Of a stretch of 64,000 bases of DNA, positions 25,441 to 37,812 are shown one piece after another. The notes below the pieces were generated by a model. It did no database searches. It was not told where the DNA came from and saw only the letters and a program-made list of their open reading frames with translations. Numbering within the stretch: the first letter of the stretch is position 1; each line of letters starts with the position of its first letter. This DNA is from Fasciolopsis buskii (taxonomy: Eukaryota; Platyhelminthes; Trematoda; Plagiorchiida; Fasciolidae). A program made the position numbers and the translations under genes. Where the stretch lies: assembly GCA_008360955.1 (NCBI GenBank), contig LUCM01009108.1, positions 175,007-239,006 on the forward strand, read 5' to 3'.

Positions 25441-27890
25441 CAAATTTGCTTCCTTTGCTATCCGAAGCTAAAATACTGAAACGGGATGATTGGTGCCGAC
25501 GAATGAGTCTCGAACGCAGTGAAGTCACGTTTACTTTGTTTTATTGCCAGTCGGGATGACGTAACAACTGCCTCTCTCGACTTGTGATAGAACATTTGAG
25601 ACCTAAGAGCCACGATCAGTGATCACAGCTTAAAGCGTCCATCAATGTGGACAGTGAACAATACAGATTCAAGACCATGGAGGAAATTAGTTTCAAACAC
25701 ACGTAGCTATTCTTTGTGTTCGAGAGTTCCCTTGGACGCTCGGGTTCGGATAGTGCTACCGACATCTGGTATTGTAGTACACAAATTGGATGTAGTAAAT
25801 TTACCCAACAGTCTCCCTTTTGATCGATTGCTGGTTGTGTGCAGGAGGTGTATAATAAAATGGCAAATTTAATCTCACATCCAGCAGATGTGTGGAGAGA
25901 TGACCACAAATGCGCAGGAATTTTCTTTCCATTTATAATTCTATGGTTTTCTACGTGGTTCACATAAAGTCGAACAGAACAGCCTTGTAAGTGCGACCAG
26001 TGGTGATACTCGTCGATCAATCAGCAGAATTATCACCGAGAGATGAACTCACCCAGCTAAAACAATTACTAGTTGTGGCTAATGAAGTAGCATTTTATTC
26101 TCTAGCTCACGAAAGCATAACTGCCATACAGAATTTTGCGGTCGCCTTCATGATTGTACTGAATTGAAATTGTGTGAATGAACCTCGTCAACCGGAGTTC
26201 GCTGATCACCACCCTACTCATCTTAATGATGTCAGCTAGCTCCATAAATTAAATGTACCATTCGATATACACACGGGAATCTCTGAGCCAGTCTGCTTCA
26301 CTCACTGTTTCTCGTGGTTGGCATGTGTGGAATGCATTTCGCCAGGGAAACGATTCACATTTGTATTGTTTGTATGCGTAAGCTAGATAGGAGGGAGGAG
26401 TGAGACTATGAAACTGTGTATCTGTGCCCTTCTTTAGTCGTAATAATAGTTACCGGTTGTGACGTGCACCAAGTCCCGAGCCAAAGCAGTTACCGGTTCG
26501 ATTCGCGTGGCATTCAAAGTCAGCTGAATAGGATGAACGTGAACATTTGTAGTGTGGTTAATATTCGTTATCGAAGCCCGCGTAATCGGCTTTCGATTGT
26601 CTCGATCGCGGTCACAATGAAACCAAACACGATTGAGACATCACCAAAACATCCGCACGTACTAATACACAGACACAAGGGGATGCGTATATGCTCCTTA
26701 CCGGCGCGTACGACAGAGGGAAGCGGGAAAACGAGGGCCACGTATGTCCTGTAGATGCATCAAGTGATCCGATCAATACAACGAAATCGACTGGGTCGAC
26801 CCAGTCGATGTGACTAGTTCGGTGATGTCTTATTTCTGGGCTTTCGTCCACTCACCTGTTAACCGGTTAAATGGATGCTTTACCCTCGCGACTTTCAACG
26901 CGGTAGGATTCTGTTTGTCTGTGTGTGCGTGTGTTCGTGTGTGTGCCAGTGGCATTGACGTATTTCGACCTACTTTCCGGACAATCCTGATTCACCTTGA
27001 CGGAAGGTTTTTCGCTTTTCCACTCCCCCTTCAGTCTATACGGCTTTGATACAAACCAGGCAAAACCATCGCATTGCACTCAACCACAGACTAGCCATCC
27101 GGTTCAGCCAATTTAGACGAAAAACAGACGAGTTCGATCAGCTGATTTATGGCACAGCAAAACTGCAGGCGAGCGCCTCAATCTAGTCTTTCATCAAAGT
27201 TCACTATCCCACCACTCAACGTATTCGGTAACGTATTTACAAATTTGTGAATTTACCTCACAATCAGGTCATCAGTTACAGTGATGTTATCATAACGTGA
27301 AAAAATCAAACAGAGAGTACAATATTCACGTTTGGACTATACTACACCGTTTGGGAATCCCAAGTTAGTGAATTTGATTCCACACACTGGTAACAAGAGT
27401 GCAAAGTATATTTTGGACACATCACTGTGAGTACCGCCATTGCGTAACGCGGAGTGAACAAATAAGCCGCAGTGCACGTCACCCGTTGCTATATTTACTC
27501 ATATGTCCCTAACGTCTGGTCTCATTCGTTTACTTTCTGTTCACACATCAGATCACAGTCTGCATTATAAGCTCGTCTGCCACATTCGACCAATTACGCA
27601 TTCATCCCTAACATTGGTATTAATCGATTTCCACAAATCGATTGTCGCATGTATTCAATTAGATCCTGCTAGAAAATTATTGCACAAACCCCTTCCGTAT
27701 TTCTAAGGCATTTCCGAAACCGTATCCATATTGCTATCTTCCTTAAGAGTCCAAAATCATCCGACTGCACAGCAGAAAATTTAACTTCTATTGACGCATC
27801 TCCTAATCCCTTAAGTCACCAAACTATAAATTTCATTTCGACACATTTACTCTACTCCATCGAACTGTGATCAATCCAACCGGCCGAATA
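25441..27890. other. Unassigned stretch
   Basis: No supported gene. The longest frame (25616-26020, minus, 134 aa) has no recognisable domain. A TG-rich segment lies at about 26915-26947. Confidence 0.45.
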
Positions 27891-27894
27891 TTAG

Positions 27895-28320
27895 ACAATT
27901 CCATGCTGTTCCATTCGCCCATCGTTTGCTTTTTCGTGTTCTTCCTCCACGTGCTGGGCAAGGCTGGAAGAGGCAACTGTGGTCAGGAGGTCAGAATATG
28001 ACTTAGCGTAGGGATATAAAGAAGTTAACTACGACTTTACCTTCGTTTGGTGCTTCCCGCCTTCCTGGTTTAGGCCCACCTCATGAGTACTACTGTTGGT
28101 TGGAGAGACCGAGAAATATGGCTCAGAATCGAAGTCAGTGAAGCAAACGCTGTGTAGCCTGCCTGTGGAACACATCCTATTTAAAAATAGTCCGAAAACA
28201 ACCAAAAATTTTAAAATGTGGACGGTGAAAACACAAAAACATCTAGTTTGTTATGGTTTATTATTTATCCTTCTTGTTTGTTCAATATTTGTGAAGTTCC
28301 ATTTACATGTTTTGCTGGCA

Positions 28321-28322
<2 letters not shown>
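27895..28322 (+). pseudogene. RTE/SR2-type LINE 3' end, 5'-truncated
   Basis: Frames here repeat the C-terminal end of the RTE element at 12.4 kb: GQGWKRQ near 27958, then SRLPGLGPP near 28052-28078, then NMAQNRSQ near 28110-28133. The 3' non-coding part (TTTGTGAAGTTCCATTTAC...) is homologous to the sequence before the 12.9-kb tail, and the copy ends in (TA)n. Only the last few hundred bases of the element are present. Confidence 0.85.

Positions 28323-28368
<46 letters not shown>
28323..28368 (+). repeat. (TA)n, 3' tail of RTE copy
   Basis: 46 nt of pure AT repeat at the end of the truncated RTE copy. Repeat R1 copy 2 starts directly after it. Confidence 0.85.
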
Positions 28369-28370
<2 letters not shown>

Positions 28371-28372
28371 CT

Positions 28373-28650
28373 TGCAGACTCCGGAGCGTGCATGGAAGCT
28401 CTTCATTGAAGAGTCCACAGAAGGACTAACTGTGATTCGTTGATAATTCTTTGACAGTTGTACTTAGCCAACCCTAGGGCCCAAGGCCACCAGGATATAT
28501 ACATAAATGTATAGAAATTGCAAGTGAAAGGACAAAATTTTCGCGGAAAGGCACCACCGGTTTTGCGGTTGTTGCCGCTCGTCAGATGTACGCATTCGGT
28601 ACTCTCTTATCCATACATTTTTCTGCTTGTACACTCCTAATTGGTACATC
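28373..28650 (+). repeat. Dispersed repeat R1, copy 2 (plus)
   Basis: Plus-strand copy of the repeat at 23.0-23.3 kb. GCGTGCATGGAAGCTCTTC and CTGTGATTCGTTGATAATTC lie near 28385-28455; GGTTTTGCGGTTGTTGCCGC and CGGTACTCTCTT lie near 28558-28610. Identity in the first block is about 80 percent by eye. A partial echo of the start (GAGTGTGCATGGAAGCTCTT) recurs at about 28677-28696. Confidence 0.75.
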
Positions 28651-29709
28651 CCACCAGAATCGAATTTCAGTGACAAGAGTGTGCATGGAAGCTCTTTCGC
28701 CTAATGGTTGGCCGGTACTCTAAGCCCGCGTCCAACTCATTTGTGCGGCTGAACAGCGTGTGACCAAAATTCCGGATGTGAGGTTGCAAAAGCGTGAATA
28801 CATTCAAATGGATCAGCGGGAGTTTGTCTGTATTTCGGAAGGCTGGGAGAAATTTGATGCTAGCAGATAACAGAAAATCGATCCATTTTATCTGGAAAAA
28901 TGCTGTGTTTATGTAAAAGTAAGATGTTAGGACAGGTACCTGTTCAGCTCAGTACGGCAGACTGAATTCAAGGAAAACCGTGGAAGATAAACAGACCAGG
29001 GTTTTTGTGAAGTCTAAGTTGACTGACGTCTTGCATTAGCAATAAAAACAAGACTTAAATGAAATATTTTAACTTCAATCGCTGGATGAGAATCTGAAAT
29101 GGCTCCAACAAAAAGAGTATTAGAAAAATACAATATCTCAATTAATTTGACTAAATTTCCTCAATTACCGCCCCACTTCTTGACCATAGTTTGCGCATTA
29201 CTGTGAGTGATTTTAGTCGTGCACAAATCTACCGCTGACTATGTTTGACTGGACGAACCTTTGCGTCTATCTCATCATCGCCAACTCCATTCTAGCCAGA
29301 ACCACTACCAACTATTCTGAATTATTCTCCATTAAAATGAACGCGCCCACCTCATTGTCCGTTTCCACTGAGACCTAAAATATACTCTCGGCCTGTTTTG
29401 CAGTAATTCATTCAAGTAAAAAACAGACCAAATCCAAAGTCGCCTGCACAGGAATTTCACACGACAATCTCATGTTTTTCCGAAATTCTTCTTCACACCT
29501 GTTTTCTTGCCTCTGCTTTGAACCCGCACCAATGTCATACTTCTTACAGAGACGCTCAGTGCAATTTTTGAGTATTTCCTGACCCCTTGAAGCTCTACTC
29601 GTCTCAAATGGCCGTATCTCTTCTCATGTCCCAAAGTCCCTAGGGAGACGAAGGGAGGACTTTTACAAATCCCATTCCAATTTACGAGTGCGACATCACT
29701 CAACCGAAA
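28651..29709. other. Unassigned stretch
   Basis: No supported gene. It may include the eroded 5' part of the LINE that follows at 29.7 kb. Confidence 0.4.
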
Positions 29710-30440
29710 TCAAAAACTTGCTGATATGACGTTTACTAACCAACTTCTGATTGGTAACCATAACAGATCTCTATGACAGGATATTTGCTTGTTGTATGAG
29801 AAGAAAAGAAGTCTTCTGAAGTTAGCTGCGGATGCCGACAGTGTTAATAGCAGCATGCTCCATCCTTCTAGCCATACACTAGTCACATTTTCACAGGATA
29901 ATGACATGCCAGTTATCTCCGGGGTAGGTTCTGACAATCCTCTTCACCTGTTCCAGGACACTATGCTGGCCGCTTACTGGTACATTTACTTCTGTGATTA
30001 ACAATCCGTTAAGCTCTGGAGACCCGTTTCTATGGTTCTGACCCCAAAATTTGGTAATTCTACTGACCTAAGCAAAAGCTTTCGTCTTGTTACCCTAACA
30101 TTTTCGGGTCCTAAACTGACTGAGCGGACTGCGGTTCTATAAACTCACTCGGCTGACGTATTTCAACTTTCTTAAAAATTTAGTAAGTCCATTTTGGACG
30201 CTGTTCACTCCCCTATTCATCATATTTGTGGGACCCTGGATGCATCGATTAAGTTTGTATGCAACTTCTTACACTGTTGTCTTCATTCGATTCCGCCTCA
30301 CGGTCTCTGTCACTTCATAATCTGGAAGTATTTGGTTTACCCCAGGCCATTGCTAGCACTGTTTTATGATTATTTCACCAACCGAAACCAGTGCACAAAA
30401 CTGGGCGCTAAAACGTCAAGCCGTTGGTTAACAACTTAAA
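29710..30440 (+). pseudogene. CR1/jockey-like LINE reverse-transcriptase remnant
   Basis: A frame near 30015-30130 reads LWRPVSMVLTPKFGNSTDLS and onward, matching the W....V.P..K.G...D..NYRPIS start of LINE reverse transcriptases. The frame 30194-30439 holds HSIPPHGLCHFIIWKYLVY and DYFTNRNQCTKLGAKTSS, matching the FN.VPH..L..KL....DYL..R.Q.T..G segment. The catalytic YxDD region is not readable. Stops separate the blocks. Confidence 0.75.
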
Positions 30441-30563
30441 CGAGATTCAGATGGCTGTTTCTAGAATATCAATGATTTGCAAATTGTGTTCTATTTGCAA
30501 TGTTCTGTATAATCCGGTTTAAATCTGAACAAATCGGAATATTCTGAATCTTTGTTCACAAAC

Positions 30564-30593
30564 GCACACACACACACATACATACATACACAC
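30564..30593. repeat. (CA)n / (CATA)n simple repeat
   Basis: A run of CA units grading into CATACATA, 3' of the LINE remnant. Confidence 0.9.
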
Positions 30594-31584
30594 TTTCTAT
30601 CTCCCTCTTCCGGTCAGTCTACCCATCTGAATCACCGAAAATCAACTTGGAAATAGTTACCACCGCTGGTGGTGTGAAATATTGCTAACTATCTGCAGTG
30701 AACTTCTCACATTTCCACCTGCTTAACGAATCTCCGAGAGTTGTCATTCCAATGCAGAGTTTCCTGCTACTTCTATAGATTTACTTGAAAAAAACTTGAC
30801 CTCCCTCAACCAGAGACTGACAATTTCTGGTTGTGTGCTTTTCATACCATTAAACGAATTATCCACTAAGATGCATGATACACACGTGAAATGTTTGCTC
30901 ACAACATGCTTTCTGATCTCACTCACTCTCTGCACGCTGATCTCTCAGATTGCCGCTCGGGTTATCAGGCAATCTTCTTCTTTCCATGCTGTCAAGAATC
31001 AATAACTGTGAAGACTCTACCGTCCTTTATTTAGCACGGATCTTGGCAAACTTGGAACCGGTTCAGCCAGCCTTACTGAACAATCTGCCGTAAATGTTCA
31101 AGTCATTCACTTGACGAGTTTTTCTTCCTTTTTACAAGATGACAAGTGCAGCCGGTTTTCTACTGTTGTTTTTACTTAAGACGCGCTACTCAGCTACGCG
31201 AACGTCTAAGCAACCCAACACAGTGAAGCACAACATGACGTTATGGAGAGACTGAGGAAAAAAAGGGACAACTACCAATAATGCCTTGGGTGGAAGTTAT
31301 CCGCTAATTTTTGATGCCCTAATGACATATGGAATCGGGTCGCTCTTCGAAGTATTGACCGACCCTCTTCACTGTTCGGCGTTGGCTCGTTAAGACCGGG
31401 TAAACGAGAGCTAATGCATTCCAAAGTAAGCTATCGCAATATCGTAAGTGATCATAATGTTCCAAGAGAAAATTACCAGGATTTCAGAGGAGATTGTAGG
31501 CATGGGAAGCATGGACTGCTTGGTATGGTGGGTACCGGAGATTTTCTGGACGTAAATCTTGCTTTTTAAATTGTCATATGTCTC
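30594..31584. other. Unassigned stretch
   Basis: No supported gene. Frames at 30744-30935 (-) and 30796-31005 (+) have no family signature. Confidence 0.45.
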
Positions 31585-31690
31585 CCTTACGTATGTATGT
31601 ACATACGCACGTATGTACCCGTACGAATGTGTCCATGTGCCCACATGTATGCATGCATGCATATATTTATTTATGTATGCATATCCGTAT
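31585..31690. repeat. Cryptic ATGT/ATGC simple-sequence tract
   Basis: Rich in GTAT, ATGT and ATGC units, including the palindromic GTATGTACATAC near 31594 and CATGTATGCATGCATGCATA near 31644. It directly precedes the RTE fragment. Confidence 0.75.
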
Positions 31691-31694
31691 TTTT

Positions 31695-31800
31695 ATTTGG
31701 GCATTTGCATACCACCAGTTGGTGTTATATCGGATGAATTTCCATCTTGTGTACAAAAGGCTCGACTGGCATTTAACAATTTGGTAAGCCTGTCATTGGG
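31695..31800 (+). pseudogene. RTE LINE fragment (reverse transcriptase C-terminal part)
   Basis: A single readable block, PPVGVISDEFPSC followed by QKARLAFNNL, matches the CISPGG.ISDEV...QKARLAF.NL segment of trematode RTE reverse transcriptases. The same segment lies on the minus strand at 56.4 kb. The fragment is about 100 bp with no adjoining domain. Confidence 0.75.
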
Positions 31801-31866
31801 ACTATTTTATAATTAGAATATCGCAACGGCTAACTCTAGATGTTGTTTAGATCCGTTATTTCGATT

Positions 31867-32300
31867 CTAGTTCAATACCACCACGAATAATCAAACAAGA
31901 ATGATCAAATGGCCTGCAGCCGGTCGACACGACTGTCTTTAATTTGTCACAATCAAATGATTTACAAAATCCGTTCGGATCAAAACTCGTTTGCCGATTG
32001 CCCCAGTCTCGGGTTCATTGCCTCTTTTTTGGTCTTCGTTTCGAGCAAAGTCCCGTTTTCTTCTGGACATGTCACGAAACCAGAGCATTTTCACTTTGTT
32101 CCCGAACTACAGCATATGGCTGATTCCGACTTTGCTCACCGACCCACAACTGATCATATTTCCCAACTATGCATCGATCGCCTGATCTCAAAGCAGCTTC
32201 TCCATTGGTCCTGTTCTTCGAACAGAATTCTGCTTCTTTTGCACTGATCGAAGTAAAGAAACCAAGGGGTCTTGGAATTTTTGGCATCAGTTATAAGCCA
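31867..32300 (+). repeat. Dispersed repeat R2, copy 1 (plus)
   Basis: Aligns colinearly with 46155-46480. Shared blocks include ATCAAATGGCCTGCAGCCGG near 31904, CGACTGTCTTTAATTTGTCA near 31931, TTGGTCTTCGTTTCGA and GGACATGTCACGAAAC near 32066. A third copy lies inverted at 32.84-33.09 kb. The class is unknown; a non-autonomous or LTR-derived element is possible. Confidence 0.7.
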
Positions 32301-32839
32301 CAACTTACAGGTGCGACAGTCACCTATCGCGCACAGATCAAATTTACACTGTAGCGGTAAGATCGGCCGTGCTCTATAACTCAGTATTGACAGGAAAATG
32401 TGTAGAAATGGTCAGTCTGTGACGTGACTGAAGGGTATGATGACCCCATTCAATGAATATTTCTATAATGATGGACTGCTACAAACCAGCTCTTTTGGCA
32501 ATTTAACTGAAACTGAAGTAACTAGCAATCAGCTTTGTATGATGAATGCCAGTGTACGTCCATTGGCGTAGCACGGCGCCATTTCACACACGCGCGAACT
32601 TTCTGGCCAGCAACTCAGAACCGCGCTGAACCAGGAGCAAACAGCAAACAATTTATTAATCGCAGCTAGTTTGAAAGTACTTTACCGAAATAGAGTTTCT
32701 GTCTCATAACTATAAGGGATGACTGTCAGCGGGCGTCAAACATGTTATATAACTTTGCTTCGGTGCAATGGTTCATACAATTACCATCGTTATGTCTGGG
32801 AAACAGGATAGGCTGGCAAACCCCTTTGATATCAAGTGA

Positions 32840-33090
32840 ACAGAGTACGGGTTTAGAATCTGATCAACTCCAAACCAGAGGGCAAATAAGGAATCAGTCA
32901 TATGCCCCAGTTCGGCAACAAAATGCAAATTGTTTGATTTTCATGGCGCTCTCAGAGCTTTGATCTGACCAGACACAGACACATTGTTTATGACACAGGG
33001 GACAGTCGTGTTGACCTTCCAAGGCCGTTTGATCGCTATTGCCGGGTTGAGCAGGGTGGATTTAACTATGTTCGAAACACCCGATTTGGT
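32840..33090 (-). repeat. Dispersed repeat R2, copy 3 (minus)
   Basis: Read on the minus strand it contains GTCAACACGACTGTC, TTTGCATTTTGTTGCCGAAC and GGGGCATATGACTGATTCC, matching the corresponding parts of copy 1, which is in the opposite direction about 500 bp to the left. The middle of the repeat is lost in this copy. Confidence 0.65.
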
Positions 33091-34479
33091 CGCTAAAGCC
33101 AGCGGTGGTGATAATAGGATAATAGAACAGTGGAGATGCACGCGACTGTGCTGTAATTAAATCTTGGTCTTCCACTTAGTGAGATCTTATTATTGCCTTT
33201 GTTTGTTTAGTGCCGGATGGCAGCAATTGCAAAACCTGTCGCTATTTCGAATTCGCATGATACTAAAGTTTGGCCATATGATCTAGGAGGTGGCCTAGTT
33301 TTGTAATACAAGACGGCATCTAGTTTATCTGGTACGATGGAAAATCGATCAGTCAACGAGCTGGATGGGACATTCCGTCAATCTCATAGGTGAAAACAAC
33401 TACCATATTCGTACCACCTGGCATTCCATGTGAGCTTTTGAAAAGGTTCGATGGGATATCGCACATTCCAGAGATATGTAGAAAAAGGAGTAAAATTGAA
33501 CTGTTTCTTTCAAACTTATTTCTTGTGGTCCAATATTGTCGCCCGCTTTTTAAACTCCATCTGTTAGAAAGTGCACATATGTAAACAGTTCCCAAAGCGA
33601 TGAAAAACAAGAGAACCTCAACCACTGAAAGAAGCAAACTAGAACAAATTTGATTACCACATTGGATAAGAGCTACGAGATTTTTCCATGGGGATGTTTT
33701 TAGACATCAGACTATATGGACGAATGTCGCATTCAACTATGGTGTAGCATTGGACATCTAACCTCATTTGGTATAATTCTATAATTTCTAAGTTAGCCTC
33801 GTTTGATCAGCACCCTTGATTCATTTTGATCTGAAATGTAAGACGCTTTGATGTAACAACCAAAGTCGAATAGTACCCGAAAGCTGTAAAATATGTCCTA
33901 GAAATTCCATACCTCAGTTGATATTAGAATCGATTTGCTGAGTCAAAAGAAGTTATTCATGAGAAAAGTTGAGGCTTTCAGCTGACTCAGAGTTTGATTA
34001 CAATCTGCGGATGTCGCTTTTGCCGATGATTTCACACGGTTCGAGAGTGAACTGGTCTTCTTACCGAATTTAGAGGGGCTGATGTGAACAGAATATGTGA
34101 GAACGCCTCGGCAAGTTCCTGTCGATATTGTTTACAGATCGGCAATTAAAACTTAATTAGATGCTCCCAGCACCCATTTTTCAGTCATTACAAGAGCAAC
34201 GGGAATCGTATCCACATTTGCCAATAGTGGACTGGTTATCAGCAGGTCGGATATGCAACCGAAGCCACCAAGAGGACTCACATAACATATATTTACGGTT
34301 GACTCTTTTTGATAATCGTGCATAAAAAGAAATATACTGTAATAGGCAAACCTCACGGCATAAGACACTGATAAGGAAATGTTCCCGTAACAGTCAGTTC
34401 ATTGATCTTGCTTTTAAAGTGGGTGGTAATAATTAAAGTCGGAGAATGTTCCACAGTTTTGAAATTTGGGAAGAAAATG
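33091..34479. other. Unassigned stretch
   Basis: No supported gene or recognised transposon protein. Confidence 0.5.
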
Positions 34480-36880
34480 AAAGTGGAAGAAAAAAGTGCA
34501 CTATCTAGTATAAGAAACTTGGGAAGCGTTACTAGCTTTCTGTACGCAAAAAGCATAGGAAAACGTTACAGGAAGAGGGATTACCGAGGTGAACTACGAA
34601 AAGCGAAAGCCAGAATGGTATCGTTAGAAAAGGGGTGATGAAGAAAACGGCTAGTGACTACAAAGTAGGTGTTAAGGAAGGGTCGTCGAACATCCGGATT
34701 GCCTTCCGTTGAATAGGGTTAAGAAGAGGAGAGATAAACGCATCTGCACCCAACACGTGACTGCAGTATTCAGGGGCGGGGAGGAGATGGGGTGAAAAAA
34801 CTTGTGGCGCGAAACAGGAAATCAACTTTACGTGCAGCGATAGAACCAAATTAAAATATAAAAGGGAACCACTGTAGTGAAAAGTTGATAAATAAGCCGA
34901 GAAGGGAAATGATCCATACAACGCAAATCAGAGGAGCCAAGTATAAATGTGAAAAAAAAAACGAATGGTGCTTGGAAGAGATTGAAAGGAGAGAGGCTTT
35001 GGAAGCATTCAATAAAGCACGAGTGTTGGAGATCCAGCAGAGGAAATGTTCACAACTGAAAATTTAAAATGCACTGTAAGCATAAGTGTCACCATCGATG
35101 TTGGTGTCTGTAAAACGAGAAGTCCGATAAGAAAGTAAACAGTCGAGAGAGATATGGTGGGCCAAAAGAATGGGCTGAGTTTGAGGTAGCGGGTAGAATG
35201 TGATCAGTGAATGAAAGGAAGACAATGGGTGGAAGTACTGAACGTTGGAGAACGCAAGCATTTACGAGAAAAGGCCGGGACAAGGAATTATGAGTGCAGA
35301 CTGAGAGGGTTCGCTTTTTGGTGAAACCTGATGTCCACGGATGCGACAGCCTGGGAGAATTCGAATGTGGGCAGACTCGCCTGAAGGCGTCGGGAGGACA
35401 GAAATTTCGAGTGAAGGACGGAACTTGCGATGTAAAAGAGGAACCAACTCAGGAGCATATGTTTTAACGATGATGGATGGAACAAGCTCCGGAACGAATA
35501 GTTTGCAAACGTTTGGAGAACGCAGCACTAGGCGGATCTTCCTGATGCAAGCACGAAGCAGACAAAGGGAACAGTGAGAGAGAAGGAATCCGGAGGTGTA
35601 GGATAATTGGTTAAAGTGGGAATGGAAGCCAGGCGGGAAACAAAACCTCATCTTTCTCGTGTGATTCACAGACACAATCAGCGGACAAATTACAAGTGAA
35701 AAGGAAATTGGAAGGGCAAAAATTATGGCCAACTGCTTCAGTTAGGGACCAAAATACTTGGCTGCCGGTGGTGGTTGAACGTAGGGGTTCAACTGTGGAG
35801 ACTTCTATGGATCTCTTTGTACTTGGAGAACACTTTCTCCCAGCTCGCACAAACCTATGGGGGGAGGCAAAATTAATTAGCTGGCACCAGCAGCGAAATC
35901 CTGAGGCTTCAAACGTACAGCACGATGATGACTAAACCATTCGGATTTGTTTAGTTCGGAAAAGTGTGGAATAAAAGATTCATGCATTGAAGGGCAACGT
36001 CGATAAAACTGGGACATATGTGGAAACGTTTGAACTGTGACAACAAACGTTCCAAAGATTGAAAACTAATCAGTCACAAGAATCGTCCCATTTGGTTATA
36101 TCGCAAGGTTAAATGTGTGTCTTGATGGGAGTACAGGGCTATGGTAGACGAAACTTATGGCGGATTTAATAACGCAGTAGTCTGATGACCCATGAGCAAA
36201 AACGATGGAAGAATTTGAATAGAGAGTAGGGACGAAGTGAGAATACTATCGACTGTATGATCATGGTAGCTAGTTCGATAGGGTGTACTTGTGGGGAGGG
36301 CAATTTGATAAGATAAATTGTTGACCATAACGAATTGTTCGGCATCCTGACCATGATCGAAGTGTCAGAGAAGTGAAACATCGACTTGCGGTTGTGAACG
36401 TTGAAATCCGCCTAGTTAGTGACAAGACGGCTGGAGTCTACAGCGAACAACTGTTCAATGTTTGTAGATAAGAAATCAAAAGTAGACTAGCCAGCATTGT
36501 TGGGAGAACGATAAGCAACACAAAAGTACTGGATGAGTGGAAGCAATCGGAGTTTCAATCATATGAGTTTGTGACTGGAAATGTCAATGTTTGGTGCATG
36601 GCATGTGGCGACTGGCTGATGAACAAAAGCTGACATGTGCTTTGAGAAAATAGGGGGGGAATGTAGGGCGCAATCGGGAATTCGAATTGGGGTGGGGGGG
36701 CACGGAGGGATTTGGTTTTTGGCCAAACTGTTGAGCATAACCAATTTTGCTGTTCTTCCCGCGATTTTTCCTGCGAGCGATTTATTCCTGCTGACTTTAT
36801 AAGGGCATACTGAGAACGTGAGAAGTATGGTGCGTTTGATTGGATAGTGTCATGGTTTGTGTGAGAGTAAACCGACAACT
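34480..36880 (-). pseudogene. CR1/jockey-like LINE remnant, minus strand
   Basis: In minus-strand order: a linker block near 35850-35700 (GSQVFWSLTEAVGHNFCPS, family form S..FWSL.K.....FC.S); the start of the reverse transcriptase near 35520-35380 (APELVPLLHRKF...VLP); and the thumb region near 34780-34660 (PEYCSHVLGA, then QRKAIRMFDDPSLTPTL), continuing in another frame to about 34500. The order and spacing fit a jockey/CR1-type element with internal deletions. The catalytic core between 35.3 and 34.8 kb is not readable. The 156-aa frame at 35262-35732 belongs to this element and is not a host gene. Confidence 0.8.
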
Positions 36881-37245
36881 ATGATTTAGAGCCTTAAATT
36901 AATGAACCACATAAGATCTCACCAGATCAGGCATGGTGGTAAGTAGTCCAGTAAATTTGTGTTGTGTCGTAGGACTGACACAACTATGAATACACACAGA
37001 ACACAGGGCGTAAAAGTTGGACGTCGCATAACACCTAAGTGTTGGACAACACAAGACGGCAACACTATACGTCGCGTAATACAACATGGAATATAAACCA
37101 TTCAGTCCAGCAACTGAGGGCACGAGATCCGAAGCTAGGTATCCCACTAGCTGGATAGGGGACAACAAGACGAGTGACACAGGTTTACCGATCTCAGCTA
37201 ACGCAGGGGGTAAGCAGCGAAAAAGCAAGTCGTAGGCACAGTGAG

Positions 37246-37247
<2 letters not shown>
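36881..37247. other. Unassigned stretch
   Basis: No gene recognised. On the minus strand the repeated GTCCAACAC / GTCCTACGAC / GCGACGT words give an LTR-like look, but no second copy is present in the window. Confidence 0.35.

Positions 37248-37295
<48 letters not shown>
37248..37295. repeat. (TA)n microsatellite
   Basis: 48 nt of pure TA. Neither flank resembles the RTE 3' end or repeat R1, so its origin is not explained. Confidence 0.95.
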
Positions 37296-37299
<4 letters not shown>

Positions 37300-37764
37300 G
37301 TTAGCCGGAGAGGAGGACAGTGATTTACAGGCGTGACAACCAGCCAATCATGCGGGAACAATGCTCGAGGCCAAAATTCAGTTAACCAACCACAATAAAA
37401 TTAAGATCAACTTGAAAGATAATCTTTTCTTATCAGAAATAAATAGCATAGAAATTTTGGCTCCCTTGAAATGAAAGGACTAGGCCGTCTCCATAACAAT
37501 TAGACCACCACAATTCTCCCATTCAATTGTCAAGTTTGATACATTCTACCAGACACCAGTTCAAAAGACTTGGGGCCATTCATTAACTTCCCGAATGTGA
37601 TACAGAATGGCCAGTCATGATCGAACGGCATATGCTACTTCAATTACAGCCCGCAATCGGATCAAATAATTTCTTGTATTAATTATTCATCTGCCGTTTA
37701 TCCAACCTCTCAGTAGATGACGATTTAAACGACGACAACGACAAAATCGATGGCACCATCATTC

Positions 37765-37812
37765 AATAATAATAATAATAATAATAACAGCAGAGGTATT
37801 GATAGTAATAAT
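37765..37812. repeat. (AAT)n trinucleotide repeat
   Basis: A near-pure AAT run to about 37787, followed by degenerate AGTAATAATAACAG units. It produces a poly-Asn frame that is not a gene. Confidence 0.9.

Noticed and set aside
25616..26020. 134-aa minus-strand frame
   Set aside because: No recognisable domain, no splice-supported extension and no conserved motif. Considered as a PLE piece because of the nearby foldback, but neither RT nor GIY-YIG motifs are present.
35262..35732. 156-aa minus-strand frame
   Set aside because: Part of the decayed CR1/jockey-like LINE; it contains the start of its reverse transcriptase.
36900..37240. LTR-like segment on the minus strand
   Set aside because: It has repeated short words but no second copy, TG..CA ends or adjacent primer-binding site that I could verify.
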